Assembly: GCF_032050975.1 (NCBI RefSeq)
Contig: NZ_CP116967.1
Span: 796,001 to 860,000 of the forward strand
Origin: Candidatus Nitrospira allomarina
GTDB lineage: Bacteria > Nitrospirota > Nitrospiria > Nitrospirales > UBA8639
Reading direction: 5' to 3'
DNA: 64,000 nt
The notes below the pieces were generated by a model. That model had not been told where the DNA came from and made no database searches. It was given only the letters and a program-made list of their open reading frames with translations. Below are positions 44,764 through 54,865 of the stretch, one piece after another. The translations under genes were made by a program, and so were the position numbers. The number at the start of each line of letters is the position of its first letter. The first letter of the stretch is position 1.

Positions 44764-44864
44764 AATTGCGCTAAATTAAGTGTTTTGTGCTTTGCTTTAT
44801 TCACCAACTGAGACCATATCGTTCTGGCATGTGGGCTCAAGCAATTGGTTAGGGGGAACTCTTG

Positions 44865-46016
44865 ATGAGACAAACCAATTTTCTCTTTACTTCCGAATCG
44901 GTTACGGAAGGGCATCCGGATAAGATTGCCGATCAGATTTCCGACGGTATACTTGACGCAATCATTGCAAAAGACAAGAACTGCAGGGTGGCCTGTGAAA
45001 CCATTCTGACTACAGGAATCGCCTTTGTGGCCGGAGAAATTTCCACCAGGGCGTATGTAGAAATTCCTGAGATTATTCGTGAGACAATTCGTGAGGTGGG
45101 ATATACCGATGCGACATGGGGATTTGATTATAGTACCTGCTCGGTGTTGACCGCCATTCATAACCAATCGGGCGACATTGCCATGGGGGTGGATTCAGGT
45201 GGCGCTGGCGATCAAGGGCTAATGTTCGGCTATGCCTCGAATGAAACCCCAGAACTCATGCCAATGCCCATAATCCTGGCGCACCGGTTAACCAGAAAAC
45301 TGGCGGAAGTTCGAAAAAAGAATATTCTGCCCTGGGTTCGGCCTGACGGAAAGTCACAAGTGACGGTCGAATATAAAAACGGGAAACCCATTCGCATTGA
45401 CACCATCGTTCTTTCCACCCAACACAGCGATGCGGTCACCTCAAAGAAAATCGAAAAAGATGTGATGGAAAAAGTAATTATTCCCGTCATGCCTAAGAAA
45501 TTTTTCAATCAAAAAAATATTAAATTTCACATTAATCCCACTGGACGATTTGTCACCGGAGGTCCTATGGGAGACACCGGACTAACTGGACGAAAAATCA
45601 TCGTAGACACGTATGGCGGGGTTGGCAGTCACGGAGGTGGAGCTTTTTCCGGAAAAGATCCCAGTAAGGTAGACCGATCAGCCTCATACATGGCGCGATA
45701 TATTGCTAAAAATGTCGTTGCCGCCCAATTGGCAGAAAAATGTGAAGTGCAATTGGCTTATGCCATCGGAGTTGCAGAACCAGTTTCTGTTTTGGTTGAT
45801 ACAAAAGGCACAGAAAAAGCGTCCGTTGAGCAGATCGAAAAGCTCATCATCAAACACTTTCCGTTGACTCCAAGAGGCATCATTGAGCATCTGAAGTTGC
45901 GCCGCCCGATTTACAAAAGAACGGCCGCATACGGACATTTTGGGCGAAACGAACCAGGATTCACCTGGGAAAAAACCGACATAGCGAATGCACTCAGAAA
46001 AGGGGCAGGCCTCTAA
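44865..46016 (+). CDS. metK: S-adenosylmethionine synthetase
   Basis: Methionine adenosyltransferase, 383 aa, makes SAM from methionine and ATP. ATG 44865 follows TAGGGGGAA. Motifs: [14 protein letters not shown] (phosphate-binding His), the family signature [29 protein letters not shown] (Lys and Asp of the active site) and a normal C-terminus. It precedes ahcY, which removes the SAM by-product, so the pair forms part of the methyl cycle. The window also holds several SAM-using enzymes (QueE, two radical SAM proteins, two methyltransferases). Confidence 0.97.
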   Translation: MRQTNFLFTSESVTEGHPDKIADQISDGILDAIIAKDKNCRVACETILTTGIAFVAGEISTRAYVEIPEIIRETIREVGYTDATWGFDYSTCSVLTAIHNQSGDIAMGVDSGGAGDQGLMFGYASNETPELMPMPIILAHRLTRKLAEVRKKNILPWVRPDGKSQVTVEYKNGKPIRIDTIVLSTQHSDAVTSKKIEKDVMEKVIIPVMPKKFFNQKNIKFHINPTGRFVTGGPMGDTGLTGRKIIVDTYGGVGSHGGGAFSGKDPSKVDRSASYMARYIAKNVVAAQLAEKCEVQLAYAIGVAEPVSVLVDTKGTEKASVEQIEKLIIKHFPLTPRGIIEHLKLRRPIYKRTAAYGHFGRNEPGFTWEKTDIANALRKGAGL

Positions 46017-46042
46017 TTTTTAAGCGCCTCCGCCATTCGAGT

Positions 46043-46065
46043 AAGGGGGATTTGAAGGCCCCCTT
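46043..46065 (+). terminator. hairpin between metK and ahcY
   Basis: AAGGGGG (46043-46049) pairs with CCCCCTT (46059-46065) around a nine-base loop. Only CTTAT follows, so termination would be partial. It may lower or separate ahcY expression from metK. Confidence 0.45.
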
Positions 46066-46116
46066 CTTATGTCCAGCATCTTCAATCACTCATCCTGAGA
46101 AGGGGAAGTAATTTCT

Positions 46117-47499
46117 ATGAGCACTGCAACTATGACTAAAGCCGCCGCAACTGACTATAAAGTTGCAGATATCCGTCTGGCCGACTGGGGACGAAAAGAA
46201 TTATGCATTGCCGAAACAGAAATGCCGGCATTGATGGCCCTTCGAGAGAAATATCATGACTCCCAACCATTAAAAGGGGCCAAAATTCTTGGCTGCATTC
46301 ACATGACTATTCAGACCGGCGTGTTAATTGAAACGCTCATCGAACTGGGAGCTGAAGTTCGCTGGTCTTCCTGTAATATCTTTTCAACACAGGATCATGC
46401 TGCCGCTGCCATCGCCGCAAAGGGAATTCCTGTATTTGCCTGGAAGGGTGAAACAGAAGAAGAATATGAGTGGTGCCTGGAACAAACCATTTTAAAAGAT
46501 GGCCAACCGTGGGATGCCAACATGGTTCTGGATGACGGTGGGGACTTGACGATGATGCTCCACCAAAAATATCCAGCCATGTTAAACCGTATTCATGGAA
46601 TCACTGAAGAAACAACCACCGGGGTTCATCGCCTACAGGAAATGTTAAAAAATGGCACGCTAAAAGTTCCCGCCATTAATGTGAATGATTCAATTACCAA
46701 GTCAAAGAATGACAATAAGTATGGTTGCCGACACAGCTTGAATGACGCAATCAAACGCGCGACTGATCACCTCCTGTCAGGGAAAAAGGCCCTCGTGATT
46801 GGATATGGAGACGTCGGAAAGGGCTCGGCTCAATCACTCCGACAGGAAGGCATGATTGTCAAAATTTCAGAGATTGATCCCATCTGTGCCATGCAAGCCT
46901 GCATGGATGGTTATGAAGTGGTCTCTCCCTATAGAGGTGGGATCAATACAGGCAAGGTCGAAGACACCAACTACGACCTTCTCCAAAACACAGATATAGT
47001 CGTCACAGCTACCGGCAACTTGAATGTCTGCGATTCAGCCATTCTGCAATCCCTGAAATCTGGGGCGGTCGTTTGCAATATCGGGCACTTCGACAATGAA
47101 ATCGATACTGCCTTTATGCGAACGAACTGGCAATGGGAAGAAGTAAAGCCGCAGGTGCATACAGTCTATCGTGACAAAGCCAGCAATGATCACCTCATTT
47201 TGCTGTCCGAAGGGCGCTTGGTGAATTTGGGAAATGGGACCGGGCATCCATCCCGAGTCATGGATGGTTCATTCGCCAATCAAGTCCTCGCTCAAATTTA
47301 CCTCTACGAGCGGAAATTCGCCGACCAGAAAGGTGGACCAATTACAGTGCAGGTTTTACCGAAACATCTCGACGAAGAAGTGGCAGCCCATATGGTTCGA
47401 GGTTTTGGAGGGGTTATCACTAAACTCACCCAAACACAGGCTGACTATATTCACGTACCAGTCAACGGTCCGTTCAAAGAAGACAGCTACAAATACTAA
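46117..47499 (+). CDS. ahcY: adenosylhomocysteinase
   Basis: S-adenosylhomocysteine hydrolase, 460 aa, splits SAH into adenosine and homocysteine using bound NAD. Features: [16 protein letters not shown] at the N-terminus, [33 protein letters not shown] (substrate Lys/Asp), the NAD loop [22 protein letters not shown], and the C-terminal DSYKY which completes the neighbouring active site in the tetramer. ATG 46117 follows AAGGGGAAG. It is 100 bp after metK and is followed by a strong terminator. Confidence 0.97.
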   Translation: MSTATMTKAAATDYKVADIRLADWGRKELCIAETEMPALMALREKYHDSQPLKGAKILGCIHMTIQTGVLIETLIELGAEVRWSSCNIFSTQDHAAAAIAAKGIPVFAWKGETEEEYEWCLEQTILKDGQPWDANMVLDDGGDLTMMLHQKYPAMLNRIHGITEETTTGVHRLQEMLKNGTLKVPAINVNDSITKSKNDNKYGCRHSLNDAIKRATDHLLSGKKALVIGYGDVGKGSAQSLRQEGMIVKISEIDPICAMQACMDGYEVVSPYRGGINTGKVEDTNYDLLQNTDIVVTATGNLNVCDSAILQSLKSGAVVCNIGHFDNEIDTAFMRTNWQWEEVKPQVHTVYRDKASNDHLILLSEGRLVNLGNGTGHPSRVMDGSFANQVLAQIYLYERKFADQKGGPITVQVLPKHLDEEVAAHMVRGFGGVITKLTQTQADYIHVPVNGPFKEDSYKY

Positions 47500-47614
47500 C
47501 ATTTACCTTAGGGTAGTTTTTCTCAGTGACCTCTTCACCGAGCAGATAACAAATGATGATAATGTTTCTACAACATTGATTGCGAATTCAAAATAACCAC
47601 GGACATTAGTATTG

Positions 47615-47651
47615 AGGGGGCCTTGGTTTTAGAGGGCCCCCTAGCTTTTTT
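47615..47651 (+). terminator. intrinsic terminator after ahcY
   Basis: AGGGGGCC (47615-47622) pairs with GGCCCCCT (47635-47642); a run of six T ends at 47651. It lies 116 bp beyond ahcY. Confidence 0.85.
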
Positions 47652-47935
47652 CAGACAATCTGATATTCTATTCACATGAAAGATATCAAGGTTGAATGCT
47701 GCTATAGTATTGCCTCTTCCCAACTAAATTGGTACATTAAAAGCTCAACCCACTCTTTTACACGGGAAAATCGAGTCCCGTGTTAGTCGGTTTCAATAAC
47801 CCACTTTCGTATATGTAAAAGAGATTTCAATCCTAAGGTTTTATTTCACTAACAAATCCCTCACCGTTGAGTTTTCCCTTCAGTATGGGAAAAATCATCT
47901 GTGGTGATTGGAGATATAAGAGGACTTAGTCAGCT
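47652..47935. other. leader region of the desaturase gene
   Basis: AT-rich and without a gene. One clear hairpin, CACGGG (47761-47766) with CCCGTG (47777-47782), has no T run. The desaturase promoter should be here; no strong consensus match is visible. Confidence 0.4.
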
Positions 47936-48796
47936 ATGTCACGAACGTTAGATCCCTCCTTAGCCGGAACTCCTCAACGCGATTACCCCACAATGATTCT
48001 GTTTGGGTCAATTGTGTTGACCACAATCGTCGGTCTCCCATTGTATGCATATTTTTACGATTTTTCCTGGGTAGATTGGACCATGTTTATTGTCCTTTAC
48101 CTATTTACAGGATTAGGTATTACGGTGGGCTATCACCGGTTAATTACCCATCGGAGCTTTAAGTGCCCGAACTGGATTAAAGCCACCTTCTTAATCGCAG
48201 GCGGTATGGCATTAGAAAACTCAGCGTTAAAATGGGCTAGCGACCATATTAGGCACCATGCCCGGTGCGACCAGAAAGAAGACCCCTATAACGCCACACT
48301 GGGCTTTTGGCACAGTCATTGCGGCTGGATTTTCTGGAAGGATCCCAATCGTGACCCCAAATATGCCACACGCCTTCTGCAGGATCCTCTGATATTGTGG
48401 CAGGACAAATATTATCTTCCCATTCTTTTGTCTGGACTTGTGCTGCCATTCGTCGTAGGATTTTTATACAATGGGTGGATTGGAGCTATAGGGTGCTTCC
48501 TCCTGGCTGGGCTCGCACGTACCTTCTTTGTCCTAAATTCAACATTCTTCATTAATTCTATTTGCCATATCTGGGGTGATCAACCCCATGGAACATCTGA
48601 TTCGAGCCGAGATAGTTGGTGGATATCATTACTTACATTTGGAGAGGGATATCACAACTATCATCATATGTATCAAAGTGACTATCGAAATGGAGTTCGC
48701 TGGTATAATTTTGATCCATCCAAGTGGCTTATCTGGACGTTAAGCAAATTTGGCCTGGCCTATGATCTTCGTCGCCAGGCTCCTAACCAGCCGTAA
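47936..48796 (+). CDS. acyl-CoA/lipid delta-9-type fatty acid desaturase
   Basis: A 286-aa membrane di-iron desaturase introducing a double bond in fatty acids. The three His boxes are complete: HRLITH (67-72), HIRHH (104-108) and EGYHNYHH near 240. Membrane helices flank them (MILFGSIVLTTIVGLPLYAYF and FTGLGITVGY before box one; PILLSGLVLPFVVGFLYNGWIGAIGCF cut as PILLSGLVLPFVVGF in the middle). The topology matches stearoyl-CoA desaturase-like enzymes. It probably adjusts membrane fluidity. Single gene. Confidence 0.93.
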   Translation: MSRTLDPSLAGTPQRDYPTMILFGSIVLTTIVGLPLYAYFYDFSWVDWTMFIVLYLFTGLGITVGYHRLITHRSFKCPNWIKATFLIAGGMALENSALKWASDHIRHHARCDQKEDPYNATLGFWHSHCGWIFWKDPNRDPKYATRLLQDPLILWQDKYYLPILLSGLVLPFVVGFLYNGWIGAIGCFLLAGLARTFFVLNSTFFINSICHIWGDQPHGTSDSSRDSWWISLLTFGEGYHNYHHMYQSDYRNGVRWYNFDPSKWLIWTLSKFGLAYDLRRQAPNQP

Positions 48797-48812
48797 CGAC
48801 ATTTAGCATTTA

Positions 48813-48868
48813 GAGGCTCCTCCGGACTGGATTGGAATCTCGGACGGAGCCTCCTCTCCTGCTTTTTT
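48813..48868 (+). terminator. probable terminator after the desaturase gene
   Basis: GAGGCTCC (48813-48820) pairs with GGAGCCTC (48846-48853). A run of six T begins ten bases later (48863-48868), so it is less than ideal. Confidence 0.55.
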
Positions 48869-48959
48869 GTTATCCGGCCAATCTCTCACACATCTCATTA
48901 TTGCGCACCTAAGAAGTCGTGTGATAAATTCGCCTGCATTCACGCGGGTTTTTGACAAT

Positions 48960-50153
48960 ATGATTACAAGTGAACTTCAAAAAAATACGGGTAGATTTCT
49001 GATGAATACCTATACCCGCCTACCCATTTCCCTTGTTCGAGGAAACGGATGCCTGGTGTATGATGCAGAAGGACGGGAATATCTCGATTGTCTCGCGGGG
49101 ATTGCCGTCAATATCCTAGGCCATGCCCAGCCTGATCTTGTGGAGACCATCACGCGACAAGCCCGGCAACTCATTCATACCTCCAACCTGTTTTATACCG
49201 AACCCCAAACCAGACTGGCCCAAAAGCTCGTCGAACTGTCCTTTGCGGACAAAGTGTTCTTTTGTAATAGCGGAACAGAGGCCAACGAGGCCGCGATAAA
49301 GTTAGCCAGGAGGTATGCACACAACACCTTTGGTCCGGATCGGTTTGAAATTTTGACCATGGTGAATTCCTTTCATGGACGAACATTGGCGAGTCTCACT
49401 GCAACCGGGCAGCCAAAATTACAAGAAGGATTTGGACCGCTTGTTCCTGGCTTTCGATACGTTCCATTCAATGATCTGGAAGCCTTAAAAGCCAATATTA
49501 CTCCCCAAACGGCAGCTGTGCTGTTAGAACCCATTCAGGCTGAAGGTGGGATCATAGTTCCCCATCCCTCCTATCTGAAGGGACTTCGAGGGCTCTGCAC
49601 AGAAAAACAGATCCTTCTAATTTTCGATGAAGTCCAAACCGGGATGGGTCGCACGGGAACGTTGTTTGCTTATGAGCAGTTCGGAATCCAACCCGACATT
49701 ATGACGCTGGCTAAAGGCTTGGGGGGAGGTCTCCCCATTGGTGCCTGTCTAGCTACCGACACCGTCGCAGCGGCATTTCAACCAGGCACTCACGCCTCCA
49801 CGTTTGGAGGCAACCCTTTAGCCTGCGCGGTAGCCCTGAAAGTCTTAGAACTCCTCATTGAAGGCGGAAAACTTGAACAAGGGCTGGTTGCCGGTCGCTA
49901 TTTTGCCAAAGGACTTGGCTCTCTGAAAGAGCAATTCTCTTGCATCCATGAGGCCCGCGGCATGGGCCTCCTCCAGGGTTTAGAATTAACCATTGACGGA
50001 AAACCTCTCGTCCTGGAATGCCTTGAGCGACGGGTCCTAATCAACTGCACTATGGGAAAAGTCCTCCGATTTGTGCCTCCCTTAATCATCAGTAACGCAC
50101 AGATTGATCGGCTCTTGTCCGTCCTCTCTGACGTTCTTTCCAAACATCGATAA
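48960..50153 (+). CDS. argD: acetylornithine aminotransferase
   Basis: Class III PLP aminotransferase, 397-398 aa, for arginine synthesis (and possibly the succinyl-DAP step of lysine synthesis). ATG 48960 gives a normal length; a TTG at 48867 adds 31 poor residues. Motifs: GAEYLDCLAGIAVNILGHAQP-type start (here GREYLDCLAGIAVN), FCNSGTEANEAAIKLAR, FHGRTLASL, LIFDEVQTGMGRTG and LAKGLGGGLPIGA (PLP-binding Lys). It lies 3 bp before argF and so opens the arg run. argF, argH, lptM-like and lys genes follow on the same strand. Confidence 0.93.
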   Translation: MITSELQKNTGRFLMNTYTRLPISLVRGNGCLVYDAEGREYLDCLAGIAVNILGHAQPDLVETITRQARQLIHTSNLFYTEPQTRLAQKLVELSFADKVFFCNSGTEANEAAIKLARRYAHNTFGPDRFEILTMVNSFHGRTLASLTATGQPKLQEGFGPLVPGFRYVPFNDLEALKANITPQTAAVLLEPIQAEGGIIVPHPSYLKGLRGLCTEKQILLIFDEVQTGMGRTGTLFAYEQFGIQPDIMTLAKGLGGGLPIGACLATDTVAAAFQPGTHASTFGGNPLACAVALKVLELLIEGGKLEQGLVAGRYFAKGLGSLKEQFSCIHEARGMGLLQGLELTIDGKPLVLECLERRVLINCTMGKVLRFVPPLIISNAQIDRLLSVLSDVLSKHR

Positions 50154-50156
50154 ATC

Positions 50157-51161
50157 ATGTCGTCACCAAGGCAGTCTTCCCGTACCCGAAAATCCAAACC
50201 TTTGGCACAGCGCAAGAAGAGGACCGCCCTTCCTAAGGACTTGCTGACGATAGCCGATATTCCCAGGGATGCGATTCATCATTTGATTACCCTTGCCCAA
50301 AAAATGAAAGCTGCTAGAGGGCAGGGTCGTTCCACCTTTCCGTTGAAGGGCAAAACGTTGGGTCTTATTTTTGAAAAACCCTCTACGCGAACCAGGGTTT
50401 CGTTTGAAGCCGGCATGAATCAACTTGGTGGGCAAGCCATATTTCTGGCGTCCGAAAAAATACAATTGAGCCGTGGAGAAAGTTTAGCTGATACGGCAAA
50501 AGTCCTGACGCGATACTTGGATGGACTCGTCGTAAGAACATTCAACCAAACCACTTTAGAAGAATGGGCCCAACATACCTCAATTCCTGTTATCAATGGG
50601 TTAACAGACGATTGTCACCCCTGCCAGGCATTAGCTGATCTTTTGACCATTGTCGAACACAGGGGGCACGCAAAAGGATTAAAGCTGGCGTATATTGGAG
50701 ATGGAAACAATATCACCCACTCCCTTGTCGAGATAGGGGCCAAAGTCGGTATGCATGTATCCGTAGGATGCCCAAAAGGCTATGAACCTGAACCCCGAAT
50801 TGTCGCAGCAGCCCAGGATGAAAGCCAACAAACAGGTGCCAGAATTGAAATTACCCATGATCCTAAGATTGCTGCCATGGACGCTGATGTAATTTATACA
50901 GATGTGTGGATCAGCATGGGCCAGGAACACCAACAGGAACCACGTATGGAAGCTCTGACGCCTTATCAAGTCAACGGGAAACTCATGCAACGTGCAAAAC
51001 CCAATGCCATCCTCATGCATTGCCTGCCGGCCCATCGGGGGGAGGAAATAACTGAAGACGTGCTGGACGGCCCACAATCGGTCGTTCTGGATCAAGCCGA
51101 AAACCGCCTACATATCCAAAAAGCTATTTTGCTTCAATGGTTGGGAAGAAAGCCTTCATGA
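50157..51161 (+). CDS. argF: ornithine carbamoyltransferase
   Basis: A 334-aa enzyme making citrulline from ornithine and carbamoyl phosphate. Motifs: FEKPSTRTRVSFE (carbamoyl-phosphate site), HPCQALADLLTI, DVWISMGQE (ornithine-site style) and HCLPAHRGEEI. The first about 27 residues (MSSPRQSSRTRKSKPLAQRK and onward) are an unusual basic, low-complexity extension absent from most ornithine carbamoyltransferases. Its last four bases overlap the ATG of argH. Confidence 0.95.
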   Translation: MSSPRQSSRTRKSKPLAQRKKRTALPKDLLTIADIPRDAIHHLITLAQKMKAARGQGRSTFPLKGKTLGLIFEKPSTRTRVSFEAGMNQLGGQAIFLASEKIQLSRGESLADTAKVLTRYLDGLVVRTFNQTTLEEWAQHTSIPVINGLTDDCHPCQALADLLTIVEHRGHAKGLKLAYIGDGNNITHSLVEIGAKVGMHVSVGCPKGYEPEPRIVAAAQDESQQTGARIEITHDPKIAAMDADVIYTDVWISMGQEHQQEPRMEALTPYQVNGKLMQRAKPNAILMHCLPAHRGEEITEDVLDGPQSVVLDQAENRLHIQKAILLQWLGRKPS

Positions 51162-52648
51162 AGAAACGAGCCGGCGCAACCTCCCGCAACACCCCATCCC
51201 GTCCTTTAGCATCTCCTCAAACAAAGCGGCCACAAAAACCGGGAGATCAAAAACTCTGGGGAGGGCGATTTCAAGGTCAAACACATCAACTAGTGGAGAC
51301 GTTCACCGCCTCGATCAAGGTTGATCGCCGCCTGTATGAATACGACATTGAAGGCAGCATTGCCCACTGTAAAACGTTACAACGGGCTAAGGTCTTGCCG
51401 CAGCGAGAATGCCAGACCATTATTCGAGGACTCCTGACCATTCGGGAGGACATTCGCGCCGGCCGTCATCAATGGAAGACCGAAGATGAAGATGTGCACA
51501 TGAGCATTGAACGGCGCCTGACTGAGCTCATTGGGCCCGTTGGCGGGAAACTCCACACCGGCCGAAGTCGGAATGATCAAGTCACCTTGGATCTTCGGCT
51601 CTACCTTAGGGATACTCTCCAACACCTGAGCAACGATCTCCGTTTACTTCAACAGTCGCTCGTAACGCTCGCTGAGCGGTATATGGGTGTGATGATGCCG
51701 GGCTATACACATTTACAGAGGGCCCAGCCCGTCCTCTTTTCGCATCATGCCCTAGCCTATGTTGAAATGGTTGAGCGGGACAAAGGGCGTCTCCATGATG
51801 CCTTGGTTCGAATTAACGTCATGCCGTTAGGTTCCGGTGCGTTAGCTGGAAACAATTACCCGATCGACCGACACTATACCGCATCCATATTACATTTCCC
51901 TCGCGTGACCCAGAATAGCCTGGATGCCGTATCTGACCGAGATTATGTCATTGAGGTGCTTAGCGCTTGCGCCATCGTGATGATGCACCTCTCTCGTTTA
52001 AGTGAGGAGCTGATTTTATGGTCATCACAAGAATTCCACTTCACAGACCTTCCCGACGGGTTTTGTACAGGCAGCAGCATGATGCCACAGAAAAAAAACC
52101 CAGACGTCCCTGAACTGATCCGTGGAAAAACCGGTCGGGTCTATGGACATTTGTTCAGCCTCCTGACCACTTTAAAAGGATTGCCTCTCAGTTACAATCG
52201 AGACCTTCAAGAAGACAAAGAACCGTTGTTTGACACATTGGATACCGTGACGATATCGGTTAATATTTACGCAGAACTTCTGGCTCAACTAACGATACGA
52301 CCTGAGCCTATGAAAGAAGCAGTGTCTCAGGGTTTTCTGCTTGCCACGGAGTTGGCAGACTATTTGGTTAAAAAGGGGATGCCTTTCCGTGAATCTCACC
52401 ACGTGGTGGGAAGTCTGGTACGGGAGTGCTTAGCGAAAGGGAAGGATTTGGGACAACTCACCCAGCAGGATTTACTGAATGCCTCATCGTCTTTTGACGC
52501 CAAGGCATTTCAAGTTTTAACTCCTGAAGCTGCGATTAACAGTAAAAACATTATAGGTGGTACCGCTACAGCGCAAGTCACAAAACAGATCAAGGGTTGG
52601 AAAAAATCATTACAGGCCGAAATGAAACATTCGATGAAAAAACAGTGA
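51158..52648 (+). CDS. argH: argininosuccinate lyase
   Basis: A 496-aa enzyme splitting argininosuccinate to arginine and fumarate. The start ATG 51158 forms an ATGA overlap with argF. Motifs: KLWGGRF at the start of the core, TGRSRNDQVTLDLRLY, YTHLQRAQPVLFSHH and the superfamily signature GSSMMPQKKNPD (catalytic Ser loop). Like argF it carries an odd basic, Ser/Pro/Lys-rich N-terminal extension of about 35 residues before KLWGG. argG, which makes its substrate, is not in this cluster. Confidence 0.95.
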   Translation: MKKRAGATSRNTPSRPLASPQTKRPQKPGDQKLWGGRFQGQTHQLVETFTASIKVDRRLYEYDIEGSIAHCKTLQRAKVLPQRECQTIIRGLLTIREDIRAGRHQWKTEDEDVHMSIERRLTELIGPVGGKLHTGRSRNDQVTLDLRLYLRDTLQHLSNDLRLLQQSLVTLAERYMGVMMPGYTHLQRAQPVLFSHHALAYVEMVERDKGRLHDALVRINVMPLGSGALAGNNYPIDRHYTASILHFPRVTQNSLDAVSDRDYVIEVLSACAIVMMHLSRLSEELILWSSQEFHFTDLPDGFCTGSSMMPQKKNPDVPELIRGKTGRVYGHLFSLLTTLKGLPLSYNRDLQEDKEPLFDTLDTVTISVNIYAELLAQLTIRPEPMKEAVSQGFLLATELADYLVKKGMPFRESHHVVGSLVRECLAKGKDLGQLTQQDLLNASSSFDAKAFQVLTPEAAINSKNIIGGTATAQVTKQIKGWKKSLQAEMKHSMKKQ

Positions 52649-52653
52649 CCGGT

Positions 52654-52902
52654 ATGAGGCAAATCCTAAAAATTCCTACCGGGTATTTCCTCATTTTTTG
52701 CACACTGGGGCTCCTCTCCTTTTCAAGTTGCGGAGCAGTGGGCCCTCCCATCCCCCCAGAAAAAGTTGGCATTGAAGCCAAGAGACTCAAGCAACAGCAA
52801 GATCAGGCCAAAACAGAGGGAGCCCTTGACCAGGACCCCCTCAATGTACCACTGGAAGAAGCAGTGGAATTACCCACTGTGTATCCTATCGATACCCGAT
52901 AA
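52654..52902 (+). CDS. LptM-like small lipoprotein
   Basis: An 82-aa lipoprotein. ATG 52654 starts MRQILKIPTGYFLIFCTLGLLSFSSC, a signal with a lipobox. The following GAVGPPIPPE is like the CGxxGPLYxP start of LptM (formerly YifL), which assists assembly of the LPS translocon in E. coli. The tail is polar and Gln/Glu-rich. It starts 5 bp after argH. In enteric bacteria the lptM gene also neighbours lysA, so the link seen here is noteworthy. Function as LptM is inference. Confidence 0.7.
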   Translation: MRQILKIPTGYFLIFCTLGLLSFSSCGAVGPPIPPEKVGIEAKRLKQQQDQAKTEGALDQDPLNVPLEEAVELPTVYPIDTR

Positions 52903-52987
52903 TACACAGGGATTTGTCCAGGGAGAACCTCACGAGGTACAATGAGGCCCCCCACAGTCTCTCCAACTGTTTGTGGAGGATAAAAGA

Positions 52988-54865
52988 ATGGATACCTCTC
53001 TCACTCACGGTGCAATTCGTCCCAAACTTCTGTTGCTTGACCCTTATCCAAGAAATAATCCTTATCGTATGACGGCTAGTGAGCGCCGGTCGATCTGGTT
53101 TCCGAAGCTCAGCCTACCAGCGATTGCCGCCTATACTCCAACAACATGGGATGTCGAAATCGTGGATGAAGCCGTTAAGGATATCGATTTTGAGACTCCC
53201 TGTGATGTGGTTGGAATATCCATCATGACGTGTTATGCCCCGAGAGCCTATGAAATCGCGGATGAATTTCGTCGACGGGGAAAACCGGTCATTCTTGGAG
53301 GAGTGCATCCCACCTATTGCCCAGATGAAGCCATTCGCCATGGGGATGCCATTGTCTGCGGGGAAGCTGAAGACCTTTGGCCTCAAGTCATTACCGACAT
53401 CGAGGCCGGGTCCCTGAAACGAATTTATCGCATGGACCGATTTCCAACCTTGAGTCATTACAAACCCCCGCGTATTGAATTGCTCAGCCCGGATTCTTAC
53501 ATGACCAGGCTTTGCACCTTCACGACGCGAGGATGTCATTTTGATTGTGAGTTTTGCAGCGTTTCGCCATTTAATGGAAAAACCACTCGACGCCGACCCG
53601 TTCCCGAAGTCATTGAAGAGCTGAAACGAGCCAAAGAATGGCTGCGCTCGGACATTATTGAACGAATCACCCGTGGGTCACTTTCCCACGCCTTAACAAC
53701 GTCCCTGAAAATATGGGTAGGGTTGGAAGAAGGTTCGATTGTTGCTTTTGTGGATGACCTGCATAATAGTCATCGTGCCTACTGCCGTGACTTATGGCAG
53801 GCCCTGAAATCTCTCAATATTAAATGGGGCTGTCAGTCCACTCTCTTTCTTGGGGATGATCCTGAAATGGTACGATTGGCTGCCGATAGCGGTTGCGTAT
53901 CGGTTTTTGTCGGGATGGAATCGTTGTCGGATGATTCGCTCGATGAAACCAACAAAGGATTCAACCAGGTGCGGAAATTTGAAAACCAAATTAAAATGTT
54001 TCATGACCATGGCATCATGGTGAACCCCGGTCTCGTGTTTGGATTTGACAATGATGACGAATCGGTATTTGAGACTGCCGTAGAATTTTTGACACGAAAC
54101 AAAGTCGAATTGGCCTACTTTAATGTGTTGACCCCCCTTCCAGGGACGGCCTTGTTCGAACGCTTTAAGCAGGAGGGCCGGATCATTGATCAGGACTGGT
54201 CGAAGTATGACGGCAAGCATGTGGTATACACACCTAAACGTATGTCAGCGGAGCAATTACAGGAAGGATTTTTCTGGGCCAACCACCAGTTTTACTCCTG
54301 GCCCTGCATCTGGAAACGCATGGGGCATAAGAGCCCACGACTGATTCCCCGCCTTGAAATGAATTGGGAATTTCGAAAATTAATATACCGCACCACACCC
54401 AAAGGCGCTCTATCTCCCCTGGCTACAGTCTTAAAAAATCTGCAAACCAAGCTCCCGACATGTGAAACTCAGCAACTCGTTCCTAACGCTCTTCACCCTC
54501 AACCATCTCCTGATTCCTACCACCAGGAGCTCTGCTTGAAAATGAAAGCTCGTCGTCACGATGCCTTTGCGGCGTTGTTCATTGATTTGGAGGGAACATT
54601 AGACCACCTGAATGCCAAAGAACTATTAAAAAGAATTACACAAGCTGGACGTGAGGCCAAAATGGACATCGTAGTCAACTTTGAGCATATAAAACATGCG
54701 ACTCCAAAAGCTATTTACACATTACTTGATGGGGAAATTCTCAGAGCCATCACCCCACACACAAAATTACGGTATCGAAACTTAAAAGAAGCTTTTCAAT
54801 CTATTGTTTCCGAAATCGCTCATGAAAATTTGGACCTGTTTGATGAGGATATCCAGCATGCATGA
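52988..54865 (+). CDS. B12-type radical SAM protein with C-terminal STAS-like domain
   Basis: A 625-aa protein from ATG 52988, with GGAGG 8 nt upstream. Residues about 12-145 look like a cobalamin-binding-type fold (VVGISIMTCYAPRAYEIADEF, VILGGVHPTYCPDEA) as in BchE and hopanoid methylases, but the DxHxxG cobalamin motif is not seen. The radical SAM core has GCHFDCEFC (C183, C187, C190), then GCQSTLF and FVGMESLSDDSL. Residues about 535-610 resemble a STAS domain (AALFIDLEGTLDHLNAKELL). The last 8 bp overlap lysA. What it modifies is unknown; it is not a known lysine or arginine enzyme. Confidence 0.85.
   Translation: MDTSLTHGAIRPKLLLLDPYPRNNPYRMTASERRSIWFPKLSLPAIAAYTPTTWDVEIVDEAVKDIDFETPCDVVGISIMTCYAPRAYEIADEFRRRGKPVILGGVHPTYCPDEAIRHGDAIVCGEAEDLWPQVITDIEAGSLKRIYRMDRFPTLSHYKPPRIELLSPDSYMTRLCTFTTRGCHFDCEFCSVSPFNGKTTRRRPVPEVIEELKRAKEWLRSDIIERITRGSLSHALTTSLKIWVGLEEGSIVAFVDDLHNSHRAYCRDLWQALKSLNIKWGCQSTLFLGDDPEMVRLAADSGCVSVFVGMESLSDDSLDETNKGFNQVRKFENQIKMFHDHGIMVNPGLVFGFDNDDESVFETAVEFLTRNKVELAYFNVLTPLPGTALFERFKQEGRIIDQDWSKYDGKHVVYTPKRMSAEQLQEGFFWANHQFYSWPCIWKRMGHKSPRLIPRLEMNWEFRKLIYRTTPKGALSPLATVLKNLQTKLPTCETQQLVPNALHPQPSPDSYHQELCLKMKARRHDAFAALFIDLEGTLDHLNAKELLKRITQAGREAKMDIVVNFEHIKHATPKAIYTLLDGEILRAITPHTKLRYRNLKEAFQSIVSEIAHENLDLFDEDIQHA

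Noticed and set aside
46017..46116. SAH riboswitch before ahcY
   Set aside because: Only a simple GC hairpin is present; the conserved SAH-riboswitch core sequences as I know them are not seen.
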